Below the pieces are notes generated by a model, which was given only the letters and a program-made list of their open reading frames with translations, ran no database searches and was not told where the DNA came from. Position numbers and translations under genes: made by a program. Shown here one piece after another: positions 17,652 to 27,539 of a stretch of DNA of 64,000 bases (position 1 is its first letter; every line of letters starts with the position of its first letter). The stretch is from Bacillus sp. (in: firmicutes) (lineage in GTDB: Bacteria > Bacillota > Bacilli > Bacillales > Cytobacillaceae), in assembly GCA_031177865.1 (NCBI GenBank), contig JAPSKD010000003.1, positions 1-64,000 on the forward strand. Reading direction: 5' to 3'.

Positions 17652-17810
17652 AGAAAATCTCTCCTTCTCATTCTAATTTCCCCATTACCCGCCATTTGTT
17701 AAAAGAAGTATTTTTATCAGCTGAAACTGTTGTTACAGCTATGTTGAAAGAAAATCTTCATTTCAAATATGAATGACTAGCGCCCTTTTTAAACAAATAT
17801 CTAGATTGAG

Positions 17811-17838
17811 CGCTTGCTCGGGAAAAATCCGACAAGCG
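17811..17838 (-). promoter_or_regulatory. stem-loop in the citZ upstream/leader region
   Basis: CGCTTG/CAAGCG and TCGG/CCGA stack into a 10-bp stem with one bulged base and a 7-nt loop. There is no T tract on the minus strand. It lies about 160 nt upstream of the citZ ATG and is probably transcribed, although the promoter position is not certain. Aconitase binding to the citZ leader has been reported for B. subtilis, which makes a leader hairpin with a bulge notable here. Confidence 0.5.
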
Positions 17839-17839
17839 G

Positions 17840-17868
17840 AATAACCTTTATTTAATAAAAAAGTTATT
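17840..17868 (-). promoter_or_regulatory. AT-rich dyad upstream of citZ, candidate CcpC site
   Basis: AATAAC (17840-17845) and GTTATT (17863-17868) are inverted around an inner TTTATT/AATAAA palindrome. The dyad lies where a citZ promoter would be. ATAA/TTAT elements are reported in CcpC (LysR-type) operators, but the spacing here is not an exact match. Confidence 0.3.
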
Positions 17869-17908
17869 TTACAAGTAATCTAGCATATTTATGTGAATTA
17901 TGTAAAAA

Positions 17909-17922
17909 AGGATGCGCTTTCA
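17909..17922 (-). promoter_or_regulatory. cre-like site upstream of citZ
   Basis: On the minus strand the 14-mer TGAAAGCGCATCCT matches the CcpA cre consensus TGWAARCGYTWNCW with one mismatch. CcpA is a known repressor of citZ in B. subtilis. The site is seen directly; its use is inferred. Confidence 0.5.
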
Positions 17923-18004
17923 AGTCCTATTATAAACAATTATCAGATTTTTGTGAATGAAAAGGGGCTGAAAAGTTTAAAAAAAATATTATTTTACAAA
18001 ATAG

Positions 18005-18466
18005 CTAACTAAAAAAATCAATCATTTTCATAGCTGTATACGCTATTCCTGCGCCAATAAGAGGGCCTACAGCCACACCTTTGAAAATGGATACGGATAG
18101 AATGGTCCCTAAAACAAGTGCGGTTGTAATATGCGGATCATTTTGTAATAGAGATACTCCACCCTTCGCTAATAAGGCAACCGCCATACCTGAAATAAGT
18201 GCTACCCAAGCAAGCGGTGATTTAAAGGCACTAGTCAAATCTTTAAAACCAATTTCACCCGAGGCAATTGGAGCTAATACTGCTATCGTGATTACCGTAA
18301 CTCCCCAATTAATCCCTTTACTCTGTATAAATGTAAAGGATTTTGTTTCAAGTCCGCTTAATTTTAATAGTAATAAAACCACAATTGCAATCAATAATGA
18401 GTTATTTTTTGCGATAATTCCTATGACTAAAAGCAGTAATAAGAACAATAATGGCTGATTAAACAT
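18005..18466 (-). CDS. ytwI: YtwI, DUF441 membrane protein
   Basis: Small integral membrane protein (153 aa) of the DUF441 family with four to five hydrophobic helices. It begins FNQPLLFLLLLLVIGIIAK and contains the conserved QSKGINWGVTVITIAVLAPI and NDPHITTALVLGTI segments. Its function is unknown. The start at 18466 is chosen because AAAGGAAGG lies 9 nt upstream; the preceding in-frame ATG abuts that site. It is divergent from ytvI and lies upstream of citZ on the same strand, the same neighbourhood as in B. subtilis. Confidence 0.88.
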   Translation of the reverse strand: MFNQPLLFLLLLLVIGIIAKNNSLLIAIVVLLLLKLSGLETKSFTFIQSKGINWGVTVITIAVLAPIASGEIGFKDLTSAFKSPLAWVALISGMAVALLAKGGVSLLQNDPHITTALVLGTILSVSIFKGVAVGPLIGAGIAYTAMKMIDFFS

Positions 18467-18570
18467 CAATTTCATCCTTCCTTTTCTTCTTACAATATGG
18501 AAAATCATGCAGTTTTGTACAAAAAATGTTAAACTAGTACTACCTAAATGACCGCTAAGGAGGCTTGTTA

Positions 18571-19686
18571 TTGGAAAAAAAGTACTTATATCGAACCTTG
18601 AGGTTCTTTTTAGTCATTGGCATTGTGGTTCTTGGACTTCTATCATTTTATTATTTGTCAAAAGTGACCTATCCATTTCTTATCGCCTTTGTAATTGCCT
18701 TTTTTATCAACCCAATTGTTAACAGTTTTGAAAAAAAACTTCGAATGCCCCGTGGCTTAGCCGTTTTTGTAGCTTTAATCATCATTTTTGCCTTCGTTGC
18801 AGGCCTAGTTACACTGTTAGTAGCTGAATTGGTTTCCGGCGCAAATTACCTTGCTCGAGTTGTTCCAGAGCATTTGGATACCTTAATAAGCTATATTGAG
18901 GAGTACATAACTGCTCAAATTATCCCACTTTATAATCAATTAACAAGTATGTTTAATCAATTAGAAGATGGGCAGCAAAACACTATTATTTCTAATATTA
19001 AAAATGTTGGTACTACGATTGGGACAAATGTTGGAAACTTCATCCAAAATCTGTTTGGCAACATTCCAGTCATCTTATCATGGTTCCCAAATGCCGCAAC
19101 CGTACTTATTTTCTCCTTTTTAGCAACCTTCTTCATAAGTAAGGACTGGTACAGACTTTCACGTATTAGCAGCACCATTTTACCTGAGAAAGCTAAAACA
19201 AGTGGGAAAACTGTATTCGTGGATTTACAGAAAGCTTTATTTGGTTTTCTTAAAGCCCAATTAACCCTAATCTCCATTACAACCGTTATTATTTTAATTG
19301 GACTGCTTGTACTTCGCGTTGATTACGCGATTACCATCGCTTTGATAACAGGTATCGTAGACATTATTCCATACCTTGGTACCGGAGCCGTTTTTGTACC
19401 ATGGATAATATATGAGGTCATTACAGGTGATATCAGTCTTGCAATAGGTTTAGGAGTTCTCTATTTACTCGTAATCGTGCAAAGACAGATTATGGAGCCA
19501 AAAATACTATCGTCTAATATTGGTCTTGATCCATTAGCTACACTAATCGCCTTGTTTGTCGGATTTAAGTTAGTCGGCTTTCTAGGATTAATTTTAGGTC
19601 CTGTCACTCTCGTCATTATTAACACACTCTACCGTGCAAATGTGTTTCACGATATATGGACCTTTATTAAAGGAAAAGAAGTTTAA
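18571..19686 (+). CDS. ytvI: YtvI, AI-2E transporter family (PF01594-type) membrane protein
   Basis: The 371-residue protein has about seven to eight membrane helices. A central soluble segment (about residues 90-150) lies between helices, the typical profile of the AI-2E transporter/PerM family. The C-terminal DIIPYLGTGAVFVPW and GFLGLILGPVTLVI motifs are characteristic. The Bacillus YtvI substrate is not established. The start is TTG at 18571, 7 nt after AAGGAGG; the TTG six bases earlier is too close to it. It is monocistronic on the plus strand and is followed by a long palindromic repeat element. Confidence 0.87.
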   Translation: MEKKYLYRTLRFFLVIGIVVLGLLSFYYLSKVTYPFLIAFVIAFFINPIVNSFEKKLRMPRGLAVFVALIIIFAFVAGLVTLLVAELVSGANYLARVVPEHLDTLISYIEEYITAQIIPLYNQLTSMFNQLEDGQQNTIISNIKNVGTTIGTNVGNFIQNLFGNIPVILSWFPNAATVLIFSFLATFFISKDWYRLSRISSTILPEKAKTSGKTVFVDLQKALFGFLKAQLTLISITTVIILIGLLVLRVDYAITIALITGIVDIIPYLGTGAVFVPWIIYEVITGDISLAIGLGVLYLLVIVQRQIMEPKILSSNIGLDPLATLIALFVGFKLVGFLGLILGPVTLVIINTLYRANVFHDIWTFIKGKEV

Positions 19687-19689
19687 CAA

Positions 19690-19931
19690 GAAAAGCGTAA
19701 GCGCCTTGCCCAGGGGCGACAGGCATAAAGCGAGCCGTCAAGAAGGTCGGTCTTTACCTTCTTGACGGATTGTATGAAATGTGGAGGCGACTGCCCTGGG
19801 ACGAAGGCATAAGACGACCCCTGAAAGAAGGCGCTTTTTGCCTTCTTCAGGGGGTGGCTCATGACTCGAGTCCCAAGGAGCCGTAACTAGACACGCTTAT
19901 GACCCCGAGCCCCTAGGCGCTGAAGCTAGAC
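19690..19931 (+). repeat. long palindromic intergenic element, copy 1
   Basis: About 240 bp, beginning GAAAAGCGTAAGCGCC and ending GGCGCTGAAGCTAGACAA. Internal hairpins include GTCAAGAAGGT/ACCTTCTTGAC and CTGAAAGAAGGC/GCCTTCTTCAG. About 90 percent of its layout recurs at 33265-33508, and its ends recur at 40510, 42068 and 45366. No protein is encoded. Confidence 0.85.
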
Positions 19932-19972
19932 AAAAAAACGTCAACCTCCATTTGGAAGTTGACGTTTTTATT
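19931..19972. terminator. bidirectional terminator between ytvI and the FxsA gene
   Basis: AACGTCAAC (19937-19945) pairs with GTTGACGTT (19958-19966). It is flanked by an A run on the left and a T run on the right, so it can terminate both the plus-strand ytvI transcript and the minus-strand FxsA transcript. Confidence 0.88.
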
Positions 19973-20354
19973 TGATAATTTTTATATTTCCATTTTGAAT
20001 TCTCTTTCGTAAAGCATTAATCATCAAAAACTTAAAAGGTTTTCTAGAGGGAGGGAATAACAATAAAAATCCAAATAAATCGGTAAAAAATCCAGGAGTT
20101 ACTAACAGGGTAGCTCCAATAAGAATACATATGCCATCCAGGACAGATTCACCTGGAATTTGACCATAAGCAAGCTGTTCTTGAGCTTTTTTTATTGTTT
20201 GCAATCCTTCTCTTTTAGCCAAATAGGCACCGACTACTCCTGTTAGGATGATAAGGGCAATGGTGGGCAGAAATCCTATTGTTTTACCTGATAACAGCAG
20301 GAATCCGATATCTATTGCGGGTATGACAATAATTAATAGAGCTAAATAGCGCAT
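19968..20354 (-). CDS. FxsA family membrane protein
   Basis: The 128-residue protein has N-terminal hydrophobic helices (YLALLIIVIPAIDIGFLLLS and a second helix). A cytoplasmic stretch KREGLQTIKKAQEQLAYGQI follows, then the family segment LVTPGFFTDLFGFLLLFPPSR. FxsA proteins were named for suppression of F exclusion of phage T7 in E. coli; the Bacillus role is unknown. The start at 20354 follows GAAGGAGAT by 7 nt. It lies downstream of pyk on the same strand, separated by the pyk terminator. Confidence 0.88.
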   Translation of the reverse strand: MRYLALLIIVIPAIDIGFLLLSGKTIGFLPTIALIILTGVVGAYLAKREGLQTIKKAQEQLAYGQIPGESVLDGICILIGATLLVTPGFFTDLFGFLLLFPPSRKPFKFLMINALRKRIQNGNIKIIK

Positions 20355-20402
20355 TGTTTTATCTCCTTCAAACAAGCTTTAATTTATTATATACCTAATC
20401 AT

Positions 20403-20430
20403 AAAAAAAAGAAGGGAATATCCCTTCTTT
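20403..20430 (-). terminator. terminator of the pfkA-pyk operon
   Basis: AAGAAGGGA and TCCCTTCTT form a perfect inverted repeat with a very short loop. An eight-base T run follows on the minus strand, directly after the pyk stop. Confidence 0.88.
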
Positions 20431-20436
20431 CTGATT

Positions 20437-22200
20437 TTATAGTACACTAGCGTGCCCGTTATAAATGACACCTCTTGTCGCGTCTACGGTTATTTCTTGA
20501 CCATCTCTAAATAATTCAAGTGCATTTTCCACACCAACAATGACTGGGATGCTAAGGTTAAGGCCAACTACCGCTGCATGGCTGGTTAACCCGCCCTCTT
20601 GAGTGATGAGAGCAGCACATTTTTCAATTGCTGGTACCATATCACGGTCTGAACCAATCGTAACTAAAATGGAACCAGGCTTAACCTTCTCGATTGCTTC
20701 CTGAGCATTATGGGCAATAACCACTTTACCGAAAGCAGACTTTCGACCAATCCCTTGAGCTCTAGCAATAATATCGCCGACAACATGAATTTTCATTAAG
20801 TTCGTTGTACCCGCTTCACCAACTGGAACACCAGCAGTGATGACAACTAAATCACCATGTTTGACAATTCCGCTGTTTACACTTTCCTCAACAGCACTGT
20901 CTAGCATTTCATCTGTAGAGCTGCACATTCTTCCAAGCTTAGGATATACGCCCCATACAAGCGCTAAACGGCGGCAAATTTGCTCATTGGCTGTAACTGC
21001 TACGATTGGTGCCTTTGTACGGTATTTTGATATCATCCGAGCAGTATGACCACTTTCAGTTGGTGTAATAATGGCATTTACATCAAGATTTAAAGCGGTA
21101 TGAGCAACAGACTGACCAATGGCATCAGTAAGATTGTGTTCTGTATCTTTACTGCGTGCTGATAAAATTTCTTTATGATCTAACGCTTGTTCTGCTCTAG
21201 AAGCAATATTGTGCATAGTTTGCACTGCTTCAACAGGGTAAATTCCAGCTGCTGTTTCACCTGATAACATAATTGCATCTGTACCATCAAATATTGCATT
21301 GGCAACATCACTAGCCTCGGCACGTGTTGGACGCGGATTACGCTGCATTGAATCAAGCATTTGTGTAGCGGTAATTACAGGTTTACCATGTGCATTACAC
21401 TTCTTGATTAACATTTTTTGCACAAGTGGTACTTCTTCAGCTGGTATTTCTACACCTAGATCTCCACGTGCGACCATTAAACCGTCAGAAATTTCAAGGA
21501 TCTCATCAATGTTATCGACGCCTTCTTGGTTTTCAATTTTAGGGATAATATGGATGTGCGTAGCCTGCTTTTCCTCTAATAGCTGACGAATCTCCATTAC
21601 GTCGCTGGCACGGCGTACAAAGGAAGCAGCAATAAAATCAACACCTTGTTCGATTCCAAAAATGATATCGTTTGTGTCTTTTTCTGTGATACCTGGAAGT
21701 TTTACTGATACTCCTGGAACGTTGACACCTTTTTTATTCTTCAATGTTCCACTGTTTAGAATTTTTGTCTGAATTTCATTTTGTTCCTTATCAATATTAA
21801 GGACCTCTAATCCAATTAATCCATCATCTAATAATATTTTAGAGCCCACATGAACATCATCAATTAATCCTGGGTATGTAATTGAAAACTTTTCTGTAGT
21901 ACCTTCCACTTCAGTCATAGAAACTGTAATGTTATCACCAGATTTAAGTTCAATTGCTCCATTTACCATATTATTCGTACGGATTTCTGGACCTTTTGTG
22001 TCAAGTAAAATGGCAACAGTCTTACCTGTTAGTTTTGAGGCTTCACGTATATTTTGGATACGCTGTCCATGCTCTTCAAAATCACCGTGGGAAAAATTTA
22101 ATCGGGCAACATTCATCCCGGATTCAATTAATTGGGTTAACTTTTCTACACTTTCACTTGCGGGACCAATCGTACAAACGATTTTTGTTTTACGCAACAT
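20437..22200 (-). CDS. pyk: pyruvate kinase
   Basis: Pyk converts PEP and ADP to pyruvate and ATP. The 587-residue protein has the barrel domain starting [13 protein letters not shown], the active-site signature [18 protein letters not shown] and the [12 protein letters not shown] loop. A C-terminal extra domain of about 110 residues resembles the PEP-utiliser mobile domain ([14 protein letters not shown]), as in Bacillus and Geobacillus enzymes. The start at 22200 follows GGAGG by about 9 nt; the upstream in-frame ATG has no ribosome binding site. It is co-transcribed with pfkA, 34 nt upstream. Confidence 0.97.
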   Translation of the reverse strand: MLRKTKIVCTIGPASESVEKLTQLIESGMNVARLNFSHGDFEEHGQRIQNIREASKLTGKTVAILLDTKGPEIRTNNMVNGAIELKSGDNITVSMTEVEGTTEKFSITYPGLIDDVHVGSKILLDDGLIGLEVLNIDKEQNEIQTKILNSGTLKNKKGVNVPGVSVKLPGITEKDTNDIIFGIEQGVDFIAASFVRRASDVMEIRQLLEEKQATHIHIIPKIENQEGVDNIDEILEISDGLMVARGDLGVEIPAEEVPLVQKMLIKKCNAHGKPVITATQMLDSMQRNPRPTRAEASDVANAIFDGTDAIMLSGETAAGIYPVEAVQTMHNIASRAEQALDHKEILSARSKDTEHNLTDAIGQSVAHTALNLDVNAIITPTESGHTARMISKYRTKAPIVAVTANEQICRRLALVWGVYPKLGRMCSSTDEMLDSAVEESVNSGIVKHGDLVVITAGVPVGEAGTTNLMKIHVVGDIIARAQGIGRKSAFGKVVIAHNAQEAIEKVKPGSILVTIGSDRDMVPAIEKCAALITQEGGLTSHAAVVGLNLSIPVIVGVENALELFRDGQEITVDATRGVIYNGHASVL

Positions 22201-22234
22201 CTTTTGTTTCCTCCTATAATTCAACTAGTACTGA

Positions 22235-23227
<993 letters not shown>

Positions 23228-23398
23228 TTATGTATGTCTAAATAGGAGTTTTCATTTTACAAGTACTTCATTTATTATCTACAGAAAATCAGGGAATATT
23301 TATAAAATACCATTAAAGAGACCCCTATAACAACTCAATCACATTAGTAAATTTAATAGACGGAATTATCGGTTAACTGGAAACGCTTAACTGAGAAA

Positions 23399-23412
23399 TG
23401 GAAACGTCATCA
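23399..23412 (-). promoter_or_regulatory. cre-like sequence in the accA-pfkA gap
   Basis: The 301-nt gap between accA and pfkA contains TGGAAACGTCATCA on the plus strand. It has one mismatch to the loose cre consensus TGNAANCGNWWNCA. A second, weaker copy (TGGAAACGCTTAAC) lies about 20 bp to the left. I see no strong promoter for pfkA in this gap. CcpA use is speculative because pfkA is not a classic CcpA target. Confidence 0.3.
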
Positions 23413-23472
23413 TTTACACAAAATGGATATTTGTTGACATAATTGTGAAATGGAAAATAATCTCCAAAAATC

Positions 23473-23497
23473 AAAACGTGCCCAAAGAGCACGTTTT
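23473..23497 (-). terminator. terminator of accDA
   Basis: AAAACGTGC (23473-23481) pairs with GCACGTTTT (23489-23497). On the minus strand a T-rich tract follows. The stem overlaps the last bases of accA. Confidence 0.82.
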
Positions 23498-24470
23498 AGA
23501 TATTTATATAATCCTTTAAAAATGAGTATTCGCCAATCGTTCTGAATCGATTGTAGCGATCGGTAACAAGCTCCTCTTCGGAGAGTTCTAATAGTTCCTT
23601 TAAGGATTTCTTCAAGAAAATGTCAATCGCTTCCGCTTGACCCTTAACGTCTTTATGGGCACCACCCTTAATTTCAGGAATAATATCATCGATAATACCA
23701 AGTTCCTTTAAGTCTGGTGCTGTTATTTTCATAGACTCTGCTGCCTTCTTTGCAAGGGCAGAATCCTTCCATAAAATTGCCGCTGCACCTTCTGGTGATA
23801 TAACAGAGTAAGTGGAATTTTCGAGCATGTACATGCGGTTACCCACTCCTAAAGCGAGGGCACCCCCACTTCCTCCCTCACCAATAACGATGCAAATAAC
23901 TGGCACCTTAAGACCAGCCATTTCAAATAGGTTTCGAGCAATGGCTTCACTTTGTCCCCGTTCTTCTGCAGCTTTTCCTGGATAGGCACCTTTTGTATCA
24001 ATAAAACAAATAATCGGACGATTAAATTTATCCGCCTGTTTCATTAGACGAAGTGCTTTTCTATAGCCTTCCGGATGCGGCATACCAAAGTTCCTGCGGA
24101 TATTTTCTTTGGTATCTTTCCCTCTTTGATGGCCAATGACGGTAACAGGAAGCCCGCGAAACTTCGCAACACCGCCAACAATCGCTTCATCGTCACCAAA
24201 TGCCCTGTCTCCATGACATTCAAAGAAACCGTCAAATAGATTAGAGATATAATCTAATGTAGTAGGTCTATTTGGATGTCTGGCAATTTGAACACGGTCC
24301 CATGGCTTGATGTTGTTATAAATATCTTTTTCAAGTTTTTCAAGTCGTAATTCTAATTTTTCAATTTCGGATGATAAATCAACATCTGCAGTTTTTGTAA
24401 ACTCTTTGATTTCGGCAATTTTATTTCTTAATTGCACGATCGGGCGTTCAAATTCTAATTCCCCTACCAT
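23496..24470 (-). CDS. accA: acetyl-CoA carboxylase carboxyltransferase subunit alpha
   Basis: With AccD, this forms the carboxyltransferase half of acetyl-CoA carboxylase, which makes malonyl-CoA. The 324-residue protein has an N-terminal helical coil (residues 1-60). The crotonase-like domain follows, with [16 protein letters not shown], the oxyanion-hole regions [15 protein letters not shown] and the segment [16 protein letters not shown]. Its ATG overlaps the accD stop by 7 nt, so the subunits are translationally coupled. GGGGAGC lies just upstream. A terminator follows. Confidence 0.96.
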   Translation of the reverse strand: MVGELEFERPIVQLRNKIAEIKEFTKTADVDLSSEIEKLELRLEKLEKDIYNNIKPWDRVQIARHPNRPTTLDYISNLFDGFFECHGDRAFGDDEAIVGGVAKFRGLPVTVIGHQRGKDTKENIRRNFGMPHPEGYRKALRLMKQADKFNRPIICFIDTKGAYPGKAAEERGQSEAIARNLFEMAGLKVPVICIVIGEGGSGGALALGVGNRMYMLENSTYSVISPEGAAAILWKDSALAKKAAESMKITAPDLKELGIIDDIIPEIKGGAHKDVKGQAEAIDIFLKKSLKELLELSEEELVTDRYNRFRTIGEYSFLKDYINI

Positions 24471-25339
24471 TCGAGCTCCCCTCCTGGTTGATGAATTTCA
24501 AGTAAGTTCGTGATTTTATCGATTAACTCAGGACGAGAAATGATCGCGTCCAGCTGGCCATGCTTTAATAGAAACTCCGCTGTTTGAAAGTCTTCAGGCA
24601 ATTCCTCACGAATGGATTGTTCGATAACTCTACGCCCTGCAAAACCGATTAATGCACCTGGTTCTGCAAAGTTATAGTCACCCAATGATGCGAAGCTTGC
24701 AGAAACACCGCCAGTTGTTGGGTGAGTCATAATTGAAATAATAAGTCCGCCATTATCACTAAATCTCTTTAATGCCACACTAGTTTTCGCCATTTGCATT
24801 AAGCTTAGTACGCCTTCTTGCATTCTAGCACCGCCAGAGGCAGTAAAAATAATAAATGGCACTGACATTTCATCCGCTTTTTCGATAGCACGGGTTATTT
24901 TTTCACCTACAACTGAACCCATACTGCCCATTCTAAAAGTTGAATCCATAATGGCTACCACAATTTTATTCCCGTTAACACTTCCCGAGCCAGTTACGAC
25001 GGCCTCATTAATCTTCGTTTTTTGACGGTCTTTTTCTACTTTTTCCAGGTAATCAGGGAAGTTCAATGGGTTCTCAGAAACCATGTTTTCGTCTATTTCA
25101 GTAAAGCTGTCTTCATCTAAAAAACTGATAATACGTTCTTTTGCGTTCATTGCAAAATGAAATCCACAATGTAAACAAACCTTCAAATTTTTATTAAGTT
25201 CTTTGGTATACATAATTGTTTTACATGACGGACATTTTGTCATGATTCCTTCAGGTACATCATTTTTCGCAGCCTCGGTAGGAATCGTTGCATATTTTTT
25301 CTTTTTAGTCGTGTTTTTTATAAAAAGCTCTTTAAGCAA
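24464..25339 (-). CDS. accD: acetyl-CoA carboxylase carboxyltransferase subunit beta
   Basis: This is the beta subunit of the carboxyltransferase. A C4 zinc ribbon near residues 38-60 ([14 protein letters not shown], then CLHCGFHF) precedes the crotonase-like domain ([18 protein letters not shown], then [14 protein letters not shown]). The TTG at 25339 is chosen as start because GGAGG lies 9 nt upstream and the resulting N-terminus aligns with B. subtilis AccD. The longer frame would include the ribosome binding site. Its length is 291 aa. A TGGTCAGACCA palindrome lies about 110 bp upstream, suggesting control by the adjacent GntR-family regulator. Confidence 0.95.
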   Translation of the reverse strand: MLKELFIKNTTKKKKYATIPTEAAKNDVPEGIMTKCPSCKTIMYTKELNKNLKVCLHCGFHFAMNAKERIISFLDEDSFTEIDENMVSENPLNFPDYLEKVEKDRQKTKINEAVVTGSGSVNGNKIVVAIMDSTFRMGSMGSVVGEKITRAIEKADEMSVPFIIFTASGGARMQEGVLSLMQMAKTSVALKRFSDNGGLIISIMTHPTTGGVSASFASLGDYNFAEPGALIGFAGRRVIEQSIREELPEDFQTAEFLLKHGQLDAIISRPELIDKITNLLEIHQPGGELEW

Positions 25340-25447
25340 TTTGTCCAACCTCCTTTGTTCGAAAAATCTGCCAATCCGCAAGTTTTTATCATTCTTTATT
25401 TAAAGTCTATCCTTAAATAATGACAATTCAAACCTAAACTCTAAAAT

Positions 25448-25458
25448 TGGTCAGACCA
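25448..25458 (-). promoter_or_regulatory. GntR-type operator upstream of accD
   Basis: TGGTCAGACCA is a perfect palindrome of the TGGTCnGACCA form bound by FadR-subfamily GntR regulators. It lies about 17 bp upstream of a plausible accD -35 (TTGAAT, with TAGACT 16 bp further). The identical 11-mer occurs upstream of the malic enzyme gene at 27479-27489. Confidence 0.65.
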
Positions 25459-25461
25459 CCA

Positions 25462-25493
25462 AAAAAACTAAAAATGCCCACATCCAATTGGGC
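25462..25493 (-). terminator. terminator of the ytsJ-gntR operon
   Basis: GCCCA (25476-25480) and TGGGC (25489-25493) form a short stem. On the minus strand it is followed by ATTTTTAGTTTTTTT. It lies 46 nt beyond the regulator's stop codon. Confidence 0.6.
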
Positions 25494-25539
25494 TTGATTG
25501 CTTGTCTATCACTATAAAGGAAAAATACTTTAAAATCTG

Positions 25540-26178
25540 TTAGTATTTGTCGGTTAAAATAGACAAATTTCTTAATTGGCGATAAGCAGATAATGTTTTT
25601 TCCTCATCTTTTTCAACCAAGGCTTCGATTAACATTAAATAGCTATCACGATTATACCCCACGTTTTTTAATCTTAATGAATGGTGATAGTCCTTTAATA
25701 TTAACCATATCCTTGAAAATAAATAATTGCCTGCCAGCTCAATAAGCTGATAAAAGAATTGCTCATCATTTAATTGATCGGCTTCAACCAAGCTCTTTAG
25801 CTTCCCTAACTGCTTCTCATCAGCTCGAATAAGAACTAACCGAAGAAAATCCATCTCTATTAGGTTCTTTGTTTCAATTACATCTAACTTTGCTTTCTCA
25901 TCTTGAAGAATAAAGGTCCCAAGCAGCTGTACAAGCTGATTTCCCCGAAAATCTCGGATAAAGGTGCCTTCTCCACGTCTCGTTTCGATTAAGCCTAACA
26001 GTTCTAAAGCTCTTAAAGCTTCCCGAACGGAAGAGCGCCCGACATTCAGGCGCTCTGATAATTCCCGTTCAGATGGGATTTTATCTCCAGATTTCAAATT
26101 ATCTGCAGATATCATCTCTCTTAGCTGTTTTACAATCTCAAGATATACTTTAGTATTCGTCACTAAGTAATCACTCAC
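25540..26178 (-). CDS. FadR-subfamily GntR transcriptional regulator
   Basis: The 212-residue protein has an N-terminal GntR winged helix (residues about 10-75). It contains LKSGDKIPSERELSERLNVG and RSSVREALRALELLGLIETR with the usual Arg residues. The C-terminal FCD-type helical effector domain covers about residues 95-205. It starts with GTG overlapping the end of ytsJ by 8 nt, so regulator and malic enzyme are one unit. TGGTCAGACCA palindromes upstream of ytsJ and of accD make autoregulation and accDA control likely. The ligand is not known; a TCA or acyl-CoA related metabolite would fit. Confidence 0.88.
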   Translation of the reverse strand: MSDYLVTNTKVYLEIVKQLREMISADNLKSGDKIPSERELSERLNVGRSSVREALRALELLGLIETRRGEGTFIRDFRGNQLVQLLGTFILQDEKAKLDVIETKNLIEMDFLRLVLIRADEKQLGKLKSLVEADQLNDEQFFYQLIELAGNYLFSRIWLILKDYHHSLRLKNVGYNRDSYLMLIEALVEKDEEKTLSAYRQLRNLSILTDKY

Positions 26179-27409
26179 TTTTACCTATAGTAGCGAGCCT
26201 CATTGTTTTCTCTTTTACATCTTCAGGGTCAACTTTTAAACGTGCGACACCCGTTTCCATTGCTGCTTTTGCTACTGCGGCAGCAACTGCAGGCGCAACA
26301 CGCGGATCAAATGGTGCAGGGATAACATAATCCTCATTTAACTCAGATTCATTTATTAAGCTGGCTATTGCCTCAACAGCTGCCACTTTCATTTCCTCAT
26401 TAATGTGTGTAGCCCGTACATCTAGTGCTCCACGGAAAATGCCGGGGAAGGCTAAGACATTATTTACCTGGTTTGGAAAATCTGATCTACCTGTTCCTAC
26501 CACTCTTGCTCCCGCTTCTTTTGCTTCATGCGGCATAATTTCTGGAGTAGGGTTTGCCATAGCAAATATGATTGCATCTTTATTCATTGAAGTAACCATT
26601 TCTTTTGTTAGAGCACCTTCAACCGATACGCCAATAAACACATCGGCACCTTTTATTACATCTTCAAGGCTCCCAGTTAGATTATCACGATTTGTGAATT
26701 TTGCTACTTCCGCCTTGACGTTGTTCATTCCTTGCGGTCGTCCTTCGTAAATGGCACCCTTCGTATCACACATAATAATATCTCTTACACCATAGCTGTG
26801 TAATAATTTTATAATTGCAATTCCAGCTGCTCCAGCACCATTGGCAACCACTTTGATTTCAGTAATTTTTTTGTCAATCAGCTTTAGAGCGTTCACAAGG
26901 CCGGCTGCTGTGACAATAGCAGTACCATGTTGATCATCATGGAAAACTGGAATATTCGCTTCTTTTTTTAAACGTTCCTCAATAACAAAGCAATTTGGTG
27001 CGGCGATATCTTCAAGATTCACACCGCCAAATGTTGGCTCGAGCAACTTAACAGTTTCAATTATTTTTTCTACATCGGTTGTGTTTAAGCAAATTGGGAA
27101 GGCATCGACGCCGGCAAAGCTTTTGAATAAAACTGCTTTACCTTCCATTACTGGAAGTGCAGCTTCCGGTCCAATGTTTCCGAGACCTAAGACTGCTGTA
27201 CCATCTGTCACTACAGCAACCATATTGCCTTTCATTGTGTAATCGTAAACCGTTTCCGGCTTTTCATAAATATCTTTACACGGTTCGGCAACTCCCGGAG
27301 AATACGCTAAACTTAGATCCTTGGCATTTCTTACTGGTACTTTTGATTTTGACTCAAGCTTTCCCTTATTAATTCGATGCATGTGTAGTGCTTCTTCCCG
27401 TAATGTCAA
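26171..27409 (-). CDS. ytsJ: malic enzyme (YtsJ type)
   Basis: This NAD(P)-malic enzyme of 412 residues decarboxylates malate to pyruvate. It closely matches B. subtilis YtsJ, the main NADP-dependent malic enzyme. Motifs: SLAYSPGVAEPCKDIY, DGTAVLGLGNIGPEA, HDDQHGTAIV and the Rossmann loop VANGAGAAGIAI. The start is TTG at 27409, 6 nt after GGGGTGA. No ACT domain is present. It overlaps the downstream GntR regulator, and a GntR-type palindrome lies about 70 bp upstream. With accDA and citZ nearby it forms part of the pyruvate/malonyl-CoA hub. Confidence 0.95.
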   Translation of the reverse strand: MTLREEALHMHRINKGKLESKSKVPVRNAKDLSLAYSPGVAEPCKDIYEKPETVYDYTMKGNMVAVVTDGTAVLGLGNIGPEAALPVMEGKAVLFKSFAGVDAFPICLNTTDVEKIIETVKLLEPTFGGVNLEDIAAPNCFVIEERLKKEANIPVFHDDQHGTAIVTAAGLVNALKLIDKKITEIKVVANGAGAAGIAIIKLLHSYGVRDIIMCDTKGAIYEGRPQGMNNVKAEVAKFTNRDNLTGSLEDVIKGADVFIGVSVEGALTKEMVTSMNKDAIIFAMANPTPEIMPHEAKEAGARVVGTGRSDFPNQVNNVLAFPGIFRGALDVRATHINEEMKVAAVEAIASLINESELNEDYVIPAPFDPRVAPAVAAAVAKAAMETGVARLKVDPEDVKEKTMRLATIGKSE

Positions 27410-27478
27410 GATATGTCACCCCTTAAATTAGTACAAAAAGATATCGTTAAATACAATGATCCTAGTCTGATTATTTAG

Positions 27479-27489
27479 TGGTCAGACCA
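27479..27489 (-). promoter_or_regulatory. GntR-type operator upstream of ytsJ
   Basis: TGGTCAGACCA, extended by one base on each side to a 13-bp perfect palindrome, lies about 70 bp upstream of the ytsJ start. It is identical to the site before accD. A candidate -35 (TTGTAT) lies between it and the gene. Confidence 0.65.
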
Positions 27490-27539
27490 CACCCATCTTC
27501 ATTTACCACTATAACACATCTGCAAGAGTTGTAAAGAAT

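Noticed and set aside
24044-24235. short open frame inside accA
   Set aside because: It overlaps accA in another frame; accA is a clear conserved gene and the short product has no family features.
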